The translations under genes and the position numbers were made by a program. Positions 20,301 through 27,500 of a stretch of DNA of 64,000 nt are shown one piece after another. This DNA comes from a virus. Numbering within the stretch: position 1 is the first letter of the stretch; each line of letters opens with the position of its first letter. The stretch lies in IMG/VR virus record IMGVR_UViG_3300031705_000002, positions 1-64,000 of that record; one strand, given 5' to 3'. Under the pieces are notes generated by a model that did no database searches, was not told the origin of the DNA, and saw nothing but the letters and a program-made list of their open reading frames with translations.

Positions 20301-21782
20301 TGTACCGTCTTTGTTTTTAGATTTTGTATAACTAGGAAGACCCATAGCCCCTAATAAGAACCCAATACCTATTTCTTTTTGTGACTCTTTACTTCCATAC
20401 GCCTCTGCGAATGTGTCATCTGCCGCTCTGATTATACCTAAAGCAGCGTTGACTCCGTTAGCTCCTCTACCGTTTGTGTATGCCTCAGCTGCAGCGTGTT
20501 GACCAGACAGGTCAATCCATTTCTGCCCACCTTCTTCTACAAACCCTTCGTAGAAAGGATTTTTAAGTACGTGATACGCAGCACTTGCTAGTTTTTTACC
20601 TGCACCATATGACTTATACGCTGCTCTATACGGATCTAAAACACCATCAGTAACATCTTTTATAATACCTCTACGTGCATTCTTAACAGCTCCACTTCTT
20701 GCAGCTGCTCTTGCTCCTGCTCCAAATATTTTTGGAAACTGCAATGCATTACCGTATCCTACTAATGCCAGGTTAGCTCCAAATACTGCGTTAGCAGATT
20801 GGGTAGCTAAATCTTGTATATAAGCTAAATCTTCCCCTTCAGGATTCTCTCCATCATGCTCATCTCTATATGTTTGTAGTAAATCTTTCTTAACACTATT
20901 TAAATGATGACGAGCTTCTACTCCAGATTCATATCCAGCTCCAGACAGTAATTGTCTAGCCACAATAGACGCTTGCCTAGCTTTCATTCCAAGGCTAACT
21001 TTGTTAGCAGCGGAAAGTGCTTTAGCAGCTTTAGCTCCCTTACTTCCCATCTTAAGCATACGAGCTGCTCTTGCAACTAATGCGGCAGTAGTAGCCGCCT
21101 GTACAGGTGCCGCAGCCCCAAAGGTAGCTGCAGAAGCAAAAGTTAGTGCAGCCTCAGTTAATACAGCCCCTGCAATAAAAGAAAGGCCATTAGTAAAGTC
21201 ATTAGCCCAAAAATTGGCAGTCCCCATACTTCTGAAGAAGCCGTATTCACGCTCTTCTTTAGATACATAGTTAGGTAACTTACCATCCATTCCTTCGTTC
21301 AGACTGTCTAGCCCGTTCTGGAACTCATTATCAAAGATGCCTTTAAAGGAATCTTGTGCACTAGTATCCGTAAAGGCATACGTACCTACTGCACCTATAC
21401 TAGATACTAAAGCACCTATACCTCCTGCACCTGCTGTAAGAGTTTTACCCGCAAACTTAGTTATACCGTTAGCCCATTTAGAGGCTGTAGATTGTCCAAA
21501 AGCAGCCCTGTCTTCTAGGTCATCATGCTCTACATTGATACTACCTACCTGTCTGTTTTGAAGATCTGCAGATCCTTCCAATGCATCATCGTACAGATCT
21601 TGATCCACAAGACTTGTTCTACTGAACCCTAAACTTGCGTCCGGGCCAGTAACATCTAGAAAACTACTAGAGTTTACAAGGTCTGAAGTCTTTTTTTCGC
21701 GCGCATTTCTCTCGGTCTCTTCTTTAGAAAGCCCTGTTTTAGGGTCTATCGAAGGCGTATTTATTGTGTCTAAAACTCCCAT
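8367..21782 (-). CDS. Giant virion RNA polymerase cargo protein with embedded metalloprotease
   Basis: A single 4471-residue frame. Domains in order: an Ala/Gly-rich hydrophobic region (about 100-260) that could cross or pore a membrane; long charged coiled coil (about 600-1250); a beta-rich middle region; a zincin motif His2008-Glu-Ala-Phe-His2012 followed by Glu2043/Glu2047 in EESLAEEF, the expected position for a third ligand; then the polymerase, with a first barrel candidate near 3240-3320 and the catalytic loop Asp3379-Tyr-Asp3381-Ile-Asp3383 inside GSDYDIDKL. In crAss-like phages this DxDxD loop binds the catalytic Mg of a virion RNA polymerase related to the eukaryotic RNAi polymerases, which is ejected and transcribes early genes. 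Residues from about 4328 to the end resemble a diverged macro-like domain. The protein is about twice the length of the Cellulophaga phage phi14:2 polymerase as I recall it; the HExxH domain might cleave it after synthesis. Confidence 0.85.
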   Translation of the reverse strand: MGVLDTINTPSIDPKTGLSKEETERNAREKKTSDLVNSSSFLDVTGPDASLGFSRTSLVDQDLYDDALEGSADLQNRQVGSINVEHDDLEDRAAFGQSTASKWANGITKFAGKTLTAGAGGIGALVSSIGAVGTYAFTDTSAQDSFKGIFDNEFQNGLDSLNEGMDGKLPNYVSKEEREYGFFRSMGTANFWANDFTNGLSFIAGAVLTEAALTFASAATFGAAAPVQAATTAALVARAARMLKMGSKGAKAAKALSAANKVSLGMKARQASIVARQLLSGAGYESGVEARHHLNSVKKDLLQTYRDEHDGENPEGEDLAYIQDLATQSANAVFGANLALVGYGNALQFPKIFGAGARAAARSGAVKNARRGIIKDVTDGVLDPYRAAYKSYGAGKKLASAAYHVLKNPFYEGFVEEGGQKWIDLSGQHAAAEAYTNGRGANGVNAALGIIRAADDTFAEAYGSKESQKEIGIGFLLGAMGLPSYTKSKNKDGTEGKRKFDGMQGGVWDGLKDRLERREHIDKLTKYMNKNPSAVAAVKRNFDNYAEQVNLQEQMDAALAENNMFAYKNLENDALFSYIHSRIEGGFYNDIKSEMEEVRNMSDEEFVQEFGYENEDLSSDEIADRKEKVVSSALSKAAKIKAATKAVDKAYIGENDKVRRGLIHAASTIENVDKREEEISNMIDEITDGSMRTDKNSSLYDQLRGTEAAGLEGDGKGNVAPVLDREVGKDPFSNTEEDEALLEAWKKKNPTEAGKLDKQEEVKALLRDLRMVRQRRQDFLTNYNLLLTTQGQQEYLQMVDFFMDQKSKDEEERVKMEKEEAIRDGDMEKLFEASREDEFVVDVDGDGKNLQTYKFLDPNTLYNVKDGTDQIPAKVIFNNGTRTAALVEQLDQRGIERRKVKEAVQRIQSTNVKKIQEAAEAIEALDVRLAKAIGYISERLSKKKNNRDSKGRFVSTKQLEEELKIATDLQVEVSALRDKLLADKTTLEENQVFLDKMLKATETSQNLSMEEKLELEKQVKAEGLDALNISGTTLQKDGTQKLSTQSELTTNAAASVSRTEQALEEIMLQVDVLSDDIQKLQDYKDVLNRILKEDRLLKVINDFRAANPGVEPTYESITKYTNEERQKYPALYAIQSSLTPDLFAQLPAIEKAREDQKFLEDEFFATEEKLADLQNTIAAAKKRENILLQLAENKYRGMSKVQRSIIFGRNYTAVQDKLSAINQEEQIEEDIARGAPKGTLANKVQEESEATSTEEVFQDDPEDFGIDPDSTLEDKQNAQEQEVKDDNYKPDLATVGYNKTAGIDRADKADNLDPKHMSPSQRTFFKFVDSLSNKVVASGAYKVIAVTKDNNPFEALTDNDFYPDVDGQKDIILVVCYQKTGLPIKMGDDLVYTSMMLPKPVEYFSSKLEAAEKIALHKELTDNHIALRNLIGSKEKGKNVYLELSGISKGMPHYAPKVRGEGSKSNRYVFPKNSVLGRITQSLESIASIPLRIATGTSMAEFGTSFKAILGEIYAVHKGRPVRMEKRNLNATEIETVIQVLTKYGRAIMSLDPGVKENAEVIEGSDNQSVFKYLKEIIKFGRWDGFAHNPRFNIHTRMEGGIEMLYVGGVKMDIRTLDPQGVTIQKGRDPETGSMREVTVPLYNEANVEVLRKFLANKTHNIDKKLIGDSQAPYTEFTIDAEGNYVQGETYTNYKDYLMRPREGDHNGAPLGTALVQEDTDNVNLTQFKFTYLKFNTKTPEVKPVQKPVIQQSEPTEGTDVDAFKNQLPNADPTPAPPVAETNTQDAESTAIDSNQMTQGTQYDLVYTNAAGVQVKYKIARTGGNNVLEFIDPDNVPEGVKKLVESTNSMAVLNGASFTPSFESLKQLSPQITGNLTIENIVLDPTVVTNPTTIEKEVIADSTPIEPTGALGLDAENEAFLNSMLGIGSEDPNDQAAEDQVQNLLAEVVTEKYEKADIAKEKAWFEAKFPGIPIKVIEGLIGGKAYGRTLNAARVLISELAVQGTTYHEAFHVVMGKFTTPETKAKVFEAYSKLTGITDNVEESLAEEFRTFMLLDGNYKIGDKAGKERTLIQRFFQSLKDFFNNMLGRGTKQEQEGLQKFFTAIQNNTFSDPVASAESETSLDKRILLKNGAKLSVGVSKDLVESLIADTFGFFFSNSTGIQTDLTLQDLLELADRQHSEARSKEVGRLINEAFNVRLSSLAKTYQALPKNSAEASGIMDMMRMIDQNRAEIKESMFDWLTQFKVEFQGKVEEESTKFRDSYNINEANEVNAKELAPALVKLLIATLPASRSNRNVNSVHSIGLVDYRPFFNLVMRELAGTESFEDQIASLEALKSSHPEFGDVGGRKGTISFLVDRLKANESSEALSPNEFKLQRQFRQQFHKFNSEDMLAIIEDDSRGENYNSIRFIKANADRESALLIEEFRSNLKEIFSLNKGPFKKDPSTEEMLVDTSKKMKIGKRSLSLNDFVGAGTFSADDVIDLLENFGIIFTDRDSLTMIEKNSIYENAVEGVIPELIKLGESNESIEDFYNVQSGAYTRIKKIIEIQAKRTDKTIDLQFQNAEGKTVYSIILNNFATNIVGRLNNGKIPDFLLDQAGNIKESVQGSLLLEGAIQGMKISLGSINGIKKKSSRFGNVFENASPRRRFNTEFAAIMQGIIPMIRASEKKTEFVFDLTQKNEEGKSIFNSMPKTRAAFVTQMTKYLRMEIYKAKIEAGNNVSDYKDNKNKLRLFSYLEDVIDLNAINVDSIDQYLEDNKTAINAGIIKYLEGRNTTMISEGVKTKLFYDNGDNFGTRLHKDVLKGMPAGLISEKGLKEKLLTKRDVTNIVERFNMISLVGNIEQTVLILGDVGFFKANAYFKRTSGPHGPKKFADVSAKVNEWLSRNYKRLDGKSPDGRLRTTVYKDVKGRIADSTFIDYSQSLGADPFAMQAKLLNPATAVDPKTEEVYQTLKGYLEFEEGDAQGYITIDEYMEFLERVGDITPNQRAAYAKLQAGDKLNAEEVAYFTPLKPQYYGPTYNSKIYSPAFYKLSLLPLFPSLMESVSPDSNLARMYSDMQKNQVGLTVFKSGVKIGAIVDKNGEANNFYDETGIYEGIKGANVQELYYEYMGIQVEMGEKVKDKTVRGTQQRALLASNAYDNGAVVNEDVVKLDKALTRLENETVDAQFALLLEDLGIESDENGYYVDDRGAEKLTELLMQEAKSRDMSDSYVEGLEEFLASETRVLDLLGNKPQIENLLYSLAANRVIRYKTFGASKVQVASTGFEAQRIPTIYQDKHSFGANVEALQFYRREDGETMAMEVMVPHYFKQLIGENVEVREDGIYKDGEKIGNSDLLEIFGYRIPTSALNSIDAIVIKGFLPESAGEAIMTPSEIVVKAGSDYDIDKLTLYFPNYEWNKGKNKLTRIKFLDTGSSVEVRVKQLRKHDPRKYKLLLDTLGFKESAVKAFQALSDQFKDTKIELGEHLQTVENQEILQRIDELYAQKRKANANQKDNLDYEIGIELSKLIKTIGVDDAGADVSLQSQLSKIESLFEKMDKQLEGALTTDLAKKNPTISIERQNAQKAIDNAILSKSREIVLHPMNFEQLIRPVGADRLKGQANEVRGVQGKSQEKIDFSKLMEFEYIQEMGTRFWVGKQALGVAAVTNTHQIKAQRAGLALRAKELLGIPFPHHEAIIDADGNVSYGVGYAKDVTGTNYISEVIGEFINAFVDVANDPFVFDINANLITAGAYFGLLRVGVPLEYVTRYMTQGGLTRYVAMQTDLPGVKREDVIEKVKEEINSFSPDMPEGYTPTSAGFGTIEELETLLKRTSELVAYENAITAGKSIAEAVGLTALTKEEIHDYYLAQIDMLDLYDSVSVNIAGPLSQLSQAVLGDRGGMTSKSRMETRIRDLQLSTLIMDNKFNNLDKYLEESFQRSFEDAQREGGQIFNDIFMSDKDEDAKEVVSNLLIRVMTRSLSLEDKAKYGDLVEHNFVSFILSTVGDKGNEIFTHASRLFQGNESTPSLPRRIKHMKDEMRKSNEKSLILNELFPILQKYDPTDTKFRIENLKKFSKRLTSYDRNVLIEDFQILMDKDPALADDIVKFIILQSGQMTSPISFLDIIPTEHYMRVVQPIIKNFLFNPGQQDLSVFSEQFIRNNYKNEFAVERFKTQFLTREDYEAMSMGQYKKLKKDEVTVNRNISSRPMPTKGILKDYITVELEDTSLSVEEKKLKKKRSQSIKEVYLFKLAPGMLENQALLIQWLDEGKSYANAPREWKTVKWVQIPTLGDGMFLKEYGLAKPISIIRKNNITRDNIDWTSKTADRNLKDILQPLEPTPINVAPKVASGQKVVQGDIFSLDGIPVISTNQDGSLNGLSSIAKAKGLEVGRTYTAKPGLVSVPVKASKDAAPTLQDFITQIGNLNNTMQKSPKKKFLVSLLGLGPVDAQAIPGATYDAMLSGLKALIDANDNAVLVLPATTNPALAGFIQTMETYFKC

Positions 21783-21784
21783 AC

Positions 21785-24001
21785 TTAGTAATCAGTAATT
21801 TTAAATTGTTGTGATCTGTATTGACTTAACGCTTCATTAAACTCCTCATGTCTAGGATGAGACTCGTCGTTAGATATACTCCTCAATTCTCTAGGATCTC
21901 CTAACTTCATCAATCTCCCTACGCCGCCTAAGATAAGGTTTTCTACTTGAATAGTACCAAGTTGAACACTACTTACTGTTTTTTCTTGCTCAGCTGTTAA
22001 ATTCCAGTCTGCAACATCGAAGTCAGCGGGGTTAGATTGTAAAGCTTTCCCCATATCAGGGTTCATACGTCGTACATATCCCATACCTATAGCTTCTATT
22101 TTTTTAGTGTGATATTCACCTAAAGTTATATCCCCTGCAGCTGCTTCGTTATACGCATTTACATTACCTCTCCATATGTCCATTCCCATAGCGTCTGCTA
22201 TATTTGACATAAGTCCTAATCCACCTCCGTTATCTCCTTTAGCGATGGCTCTATAAGGTTTCCCTTTTATTTTTAAAACCATAGATGCTGGAGTACCAGC
22301 AAATATATCCGGAAGTACTAGTCCTCCAAATATAAAGTCAGGATTTTCTGTTCCTATAGCTGTTTGTAAGGCTGCAAGTTCCTTACTACTCATGGCTTCT
22401 CCGTCTGCTCCTATAATATTAAACTGGTCTACGGACATTGCCTTCAAGTTGTTATTGACTGCGGTATTCCCTTTAGTTCCGTTATGGTTAAATACTATTA
22501 GGTCATTAGTTTTTATAGGAGTTTTTTCATATGCCTCATAAAAATCATCCCCATTTGCTACATCCTTGTACGCACCATTTCCTTTCATAAAGTCATAATA
22601 CTGACCTGCTAGTGTGCTAAGCTGTGCTCTATCTGTGTCATTAAAATCTGTCCCAAAGTTTGAATTTATAGCTTCTATATTAGAGAATTGACTTTTCATC
22701 ATTTTTCGTTCTCCTTCTTCTGATAAGAATAACTTCCTAACGTTAGCAAAAGCACGTTTAGATACAGGTCTGTGTGTAGTAGATTCTCCTGCAGAGTTTT
22801 CTTGAACCGCCCCAAGTAAATCATTACTTCTATCCATCCCCCACGCACTTTTAGTAGTCTCCATTAAGAGGTTTTCTAATAGTTGGAACTTACTGTTTTT
22901 ACCTTTCCATAAATCTTCCCTAGCTTTAATATTTGCATCGTGGTCTCCCCCTTGCATTGTAAGCTTAATAATCTTGTTCCGTTTTACTTCAGCAGCATTC
23001 ATTTCTAATAATATAGATTGCTTTTTGTCCGGATCTGTTTCACCTCTATACGATTCTATAAGTTTCCCATAAGATGCGTTCTGTACCTCTATAGGATCTA
23101 AGTTTTCATCTATCACAGTTTGTCCGGGAACTGCCATACTATTTCCCATAGGAGTAGCAGGACCCTCTCCAACAGGAGCTGTCATGTACGAAGGAATCAT
23201 ACCTACTTGTTTACTTGCGATAGCTTTCATACTCTCCACAATAGCAACCTTTGCTTCCTCCTCTGTGTAACCTCCAAGCTCAGTCAAAGAGCGTAACTCT
23301 TGACGGCCTTCATCTGTTCCATATATATACGAATCCACTAAGTCGATTGCAGTATTATCTGCCTTTCCTTGGCTTACACCTGTCCAACGTTCCAGTAACC
23401 CTAAGATTTTACTAGGTTCTAGAGGGGACCCATTCTTAGATATACCTTTTAATACACTTTGTTTTTGAGCTGTATAATCAAGTTGGATTTGTGAATCAGG
23501 TCTATACACATTAGATACCATGTTACCATCTGCGTCTTCTGCATATGATTGATGATTGTCAAACTTATGCCCAACAACATTACCTTGGTCGTCATATAAA
23601 GCATTGAAATCTAGTACATGTGACACACCTTTTTCCAACCGTAGTTTAGCAATATCTTCTTGCTCTTTCTTACGTACCTGATAAGACTCTTGCGCTAATT
23701 GTACACCTTTATTAGAAACTAATCCGGTAGTAGCAGCATCTATAGTAACGCCAGAATTCTCCCAATCACCTGAATTAGCATGTTTTGCTAGCTGGTTTGA
23801 GATTTCATTCTTTGCGTTATTCAAAAGGTATTGATCTCCATCACCTACCTGCATAGCTCCCATAGCCTGCTCTAGTAGTGTCTTCTTCTCTAATCCTTTA
23901 TCATATCTCTCTCGTAAGATCTTAGCTACGTTTACAGACTGATCATCAACGTATTGACTCTGCATTGATCTTAAATTACTTCTAGTATATTTACTTGCCA
24001 T
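21785..24001 (-). CDS. Virion cargo protein, unknown fold
   Basis: A 738-residue protein between the peptidoglycan-active cargo gene and the giant polymerase gene, with a gap of only 2 bases to the latter. The N-terminal half is strongly helical and charged, with many Gln, Glu and Lys residues; the C-terminal half has more strands and Gly-rich turns. I see no signal peptide, no clear membrane helix and no catalytic motif. By position it matches the smaller cargo proteins that crAss-like phages store in the capsid or tail and eject ahead of the polymerase. That role is an inference from gene order only. Start ATG lies 10 bases after the stop of the frameshifted M15 domain, which argues that the upstream region is truly translated down to that stop. 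Confidence 0.7.
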   Translation of the reverse strand: MASKYTRSNLRSMQSQYVDDQSVNVAKILRERYDKGLEKKTLLEQAMGAMQVGDGDQYLLNNAKNEISNQLAKHANSGDWENSGVTIDAATTGLVSNKGVQLAQESYQVRKKEQEDIAKLRLEKGVSHVLDFNALYDDQGNVVGHKFDNHQSYAEDADGNMVSNVYRPDSQIQLDYTAQKQSVLKGISKNGSPLEPSKILGLLERWTGVSQGKADNTAIDLVDSYIYGTDEGRQELRSLTELGGYTEEEAKVAIVESMKAIASKQVGMIPSYMTAPVGEGPATPMGNSMAVPGQTVIDENLDPIEVQNASYGKLIESYRGETDPDKKQSILLEMNAAEVKRNKIIKLTMQGGDHDANIKAREDLWKGKNSKFQLLENLLMETTKSAWGMDRSNDLLGAVQENSAGESTTHRPVSKRAFANVRKLFLSEEGERKMMKSQFSNIEAINSNFGTDFNDTDRAQLSTLAGQYYDFMKGNGAYKDVANGDDFYEAYEKTPIKTNDLIVFNHNGTKGNTAVNNNLKAMSVDQFNIIGADGEAMSSKELAALQTAIGTENPDFIFGGLVLPDIFAGTPASMVLKIKGKPYRAIAKGDNGGGLGLMSNIADAMGMDIWRGNVNAYNEAAAGDITLGEYHTKKIEAIGMGYVRRMNPDMGKALQSNPADFDVADWNLTAEQEKTVSSVQLGTIQVENLILGGVGRLMKLGDPRELRSISNDESHPRHEEFNEALSQYRSQQFKITDY

Positions 24002-24011
24002 AGTTTCTTTT

Positions 24012-24530
24012 TTATGCTTCTACCCCGTAGATAGGGTAACCTCCTCCACTTATATGCCCACTAGGATACATATTATACGCATCTTCTGAGGAGTCATTAA
24101 ATTCTAAATGAAAATGTGCGCCCTTTTTGTTGCCACGCTCATCTATAAGCTCTGCGTTATTATCCTTTAAGTACTTTAATCCTTTTGCAGAAATCTTCGT
24201 TCCTTTTGTATCCCAATCATCAAAGAAAAACTTCATCATTGCTTTACCATCTGTGCTTTTTACTCCAAAATCTACAGCGTTACCTGATGCGTGTAACGAA
24301 CCTGAGTCTCCGTCGCGAGTAGCACTTGTTATAGTGTACCCATCAGAACCAAAATCTCCAGAAGAAAGTAACGAATTTAGGTTATATAAACCATGTTGAG
24401 CGTTACCTCCTAAAGCTGTGTTTTTAGCGTTACGTACAGTTATAGGAACATTTTTATTCTTGTATGTATCTATACCAAATGTTGACCAATCTGAATCAAC
24501 CTCCTCCTGGTCTGGAGTAGGTGTGATTAC
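24012..24530 (-). CDS. M15-type peptidase domain made by -1 frameshift from the preceding gene
   Basis: Reading frame -1 relative to the 1108-residue gene stays open for 172 codons from the slippery site to TAA at 24012-24014. It contains no ATG, GTG or TTG near its beginning, and a TAG lies just upstream (24537-24539), so it cannot easily be an independent gene. The translation has the M15 peptidase pattern: SATRDGD, then S-x-H-x-x-G-x-A-x-D (His at extension residue 80, Asp at 87) and HFHLEF near the end (His 139 and 141). These are the zinc ligands and catalytic region of D,D- and L,D-peptidases of the VanY and endolysin type. Joined to the upstream protein, the product would be about 1280 residues. 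An internal ATG at 24239 would give only the last 75 residues, without the zinc ligands. Confidence 0.8.
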   Translation of the reverse strand, partial: VITPTPDQEEVDSDWSTFGIDTYKNKNVPITVRNAKNTALGGNAQHGLYNLNSLLSSGDFGSDGYTITSATRDGDSGSLHASGNAVDFGVKSTDGKAMMKFFFDDWDTKGTKISAKGLKYLKDNNAELIDERGNKKGAHFHLEFNDSSEDAYNMYPSGHISGGGYPIYGVEA

Positions 24531-24536
24531 TTTCCC
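24499..24536 (-). promoter_or_regulatory. Programmed -1 ribosomal frameshift signal
   Basis: Zero-frame codons read AGG GGA AAG TAA. The heptamer G GGA AAG (24536-24530) is the same slippery sequence as in the lambda G-GT tail assembly genes. The zero-frame stop follows immediately. After a 7-8 base spacer (TAATCACA) comes a hairpin: CCTACTCC (24521-24514) pairs with GGAGGAGG (24507-24500), with one A-G mismatch and the loop AGACCA; an extra A-T pair can close the base. Spacing and stem position are as expected for -1 frameshifting. The -1 frame is closed by TAG only a few bases upstream, so the shift must occur here. Confidence 0.82.
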
Positions 24537-27500
24537 CTAGGGGTACCTTTTTGATTGGTATCCTTCTGACCCATCTCTGCGTTCAACTCTATGCTCCACT
24601 CTTCAAGCTTTTTCAAGGCATCTAAATCACCTGTTCTAGCAGCTGTTACAAGATTCTCATAGTCTTCTTTCCCGTACTTTTCACGCATTAGAACACCACT
24701 TCCACCATCAATAGCAGCAGAAAGTCTATCTGATGCATTTTGAAGTTTTCTATCTCTATTCATAACACCAAGATTCTCAGCACCTACTTGCATTGCATCA
24801 ACTAGTGCATCCTCTGAAGCACTCTTACTTGCCAAGTTAGTATCATCAATCATCATTTGATTAGATACATCTTGCATATCTCCTTGAGCGTTGAACTTAG
24901 CAGCTTCAAATATTGCCTTAGCATTTTGATTATCAATACCTCTATTCATTTCGTTTTCAGCACTACCTATATCAGCATTAGCATCTAATTTCTTAGAGTA
25001 CGCAGCCATTTGATCAGATAAACTTCCACCTTGCGTCTGAACAAAATTAACTACCTTTTGGTAATCTCTCTCATTCTGTGCTCTTTCTTTGTCCATATTC
25101 CCGTACTTCAACTTCTCAGGAGTAACCTCTGGAGCTGTTCCAGGTAACTTTACTCTATCTACGTTCTTAGCGTTTTTATACGCCTGAGCTACAGGAATCA
25201 TACTAGCTAATCCTACTGCATTGTCCATAGTAAGACCTTTCTTTAAACGACTTAACTGCTGATCCCACGTAAGTTTATTACTTTCGTTTTTAGCGTTTGT
25301 AGTTATATCTTCAGTTGCCTTATTAGTAGCTACAGATTCCTCTGCAGGAGAATTAAATACACTCTCAGGGTTGGTAGGTAATGTAATCTCATTATCAGAA
25401 TTACCTGGACCTGGAGGCGAAGAAAGTACAGTATCTCCCCAATCAGCGTTTGCTCCTGCATCGTACCCATAGCTGTCTATAAAGTACTGACGTCTTTGTG
25501 CTCCTGTCATACCAGACAACGCACCACCAGTTGAATACTTATTTCTAACGCTTCCTCCGTTTTTCATAAATAATTTCTTAGGATCTCTTCCAGCTTGTTT
25601 CTCTTGTGTAACCGCTAGACTTATTTTCTCCTCATCAGTTCCACCATTCGCTAGTATCTTCTCATGTTGTTGAGCATAAGATGATCCGCCGTTCTTTAAG
25701 TGCGACGAAAAGATATAAGGTTTACCTAAGATCTCCTCTTCAGTTTCCTGATCCTCTACGTTAGTTCGAGAATTCTTATCTATACCACCTTCTTCGTGTG
25801 TCGCTCCTATGTACTTTTTAGCCCCGGAAGGTAAATCAACGACTTCTCCACCTGGAAGAGGTCTACCTCCAGTAGCCATTTCATTTCCTTGGTATCCGTA
25901 TTTACCTTTGAAAATATTACTGAAAAAGTTTCCAATACCACTCTTAGTGTTTCCAAACTTTTCCATTCTACGTGCATCTCTACTAGACATTATATCTTGA
26001 GTACCTTTAGAATTAAACTTAGAATCAGGATTGTTTTGTGATACTCTCTCAGAAGTATTATTTTTCATCTCATTCTGCCTGGTCTTAAATAAATCTCTCC
26101 TATAATTATTATTATTTATACGATTCTTTCTGTAATCAGAACGCTCTCTCCCTGAAGCACTGTAGTTAGGATCCGTGTACTTTCCATTAAGCATGTTCGC
26201 ACCGCTTAATCCCATACGCGATTCCATAGAGTCTACACCTGTGGTTGCGCCATCCATAAATAGCTTTTCACCATTCGCATCGTACTGCTCACCTTCCCAA
26301 ACATTGGAATCAGGTGTTATTCTATTCCCACCATAAAGACTAGTATTCCAATTGTTGCGGGTACCGTCTGCATTTGCCCCCATTGATTGGTTAATAGCTC
26401 CTGTATTTTTGTTTACACCCCTATTAAACTGTTCATACGCTATTTGAGTAGGTCCTCCTGTTTCGTAGTGGCCTCTCCCTCCTGTCCGAGCTTCGTACTT
26501 CTTTATGTTAGATGAAAAATCTTGCCCAAAGTTTATACCCGATTGCATTCTCTTTTGAGAATCAATAAGGTCTGACTTGTTGGCTAGTGTATTTGTTTTC
26601 GTTTCAAGCTTCCCCTGCGCCATTTTTTTAGCAGACTTGATTTCATTTCTTTCTTTCCACTTCATAGCAACATCTTTGATCCCTCCAATATAGTCACCTG
26701 TCGCAACAGCTGTTCCTACATCACCAGCAACTTCCCACCACTTATACGTACCAGCATCTTGATCACTGATCAATCTATCTGACACCATATCTATAGGGTT
26801 TGGCTCTGTAGCTCCAACTAGTTCTAGTCCTTTGTCAAGACCTGTACTAAGCATTTGATTCTTACGCGAGATTTCAGCTTCTTTTGCAGAGCTGTCTGGA
26901 CCGTCTTCTAATAGTTGTTTTTTCTGCGCGTCTAAATCTTGAGAATCACCAGGAGTGTATAAACTATTCTGTATTGTGTTACTCCTTGTATTGTACGAGC
27001 CTCCAACAGCTTGTCCGCTGCTATACCCTTGTGGTATATCATTATCGTAAAGATCAGACTCATCTCCTAAAGTAGAGTCATCTACTCCTGCATTTTGGTA
27101 GTATTTCATACCTCCGTTTCTGTAGGTATCCATCCCTCCAGTACGCTTTTCAGATATATTTACTGCAGTTCTTTTTCCTTCCCCGTTTTTAGATCCCCAA
27201 TATGTACCTATATTCCTAGGGGTAGAGTATCCTGCACCTGAAGTTTTTGCAAACTGTGAAGCTTTATCTGCCGCACTCATATCATCTGACACTGCATTAT
27301 TAAAGTTGTATTGATCTATAAATAGTGTATCAGTTGTTCCCGGCGGTATGAATATGCTAGCTCTTCCGTACGTAGTTTTAGCATTATAGTCCTCACTGCT
27401 CATGGTTTTCTTAAACATATCCCACGTATTTCCAGACGTTGGATCTACATCAGCAGTAGGAGTTTGGTACTCCGTACCGTCATCATTTAAATGTGTTTTG

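Noticed and set aside
24012-24239. An independent 75-residue gene starting at ATG 24239
   Set aside because: It is the C-terminal part of the longer -1 frame with the M15 pattern; starting there would lose the His and Asp zinc ligands.
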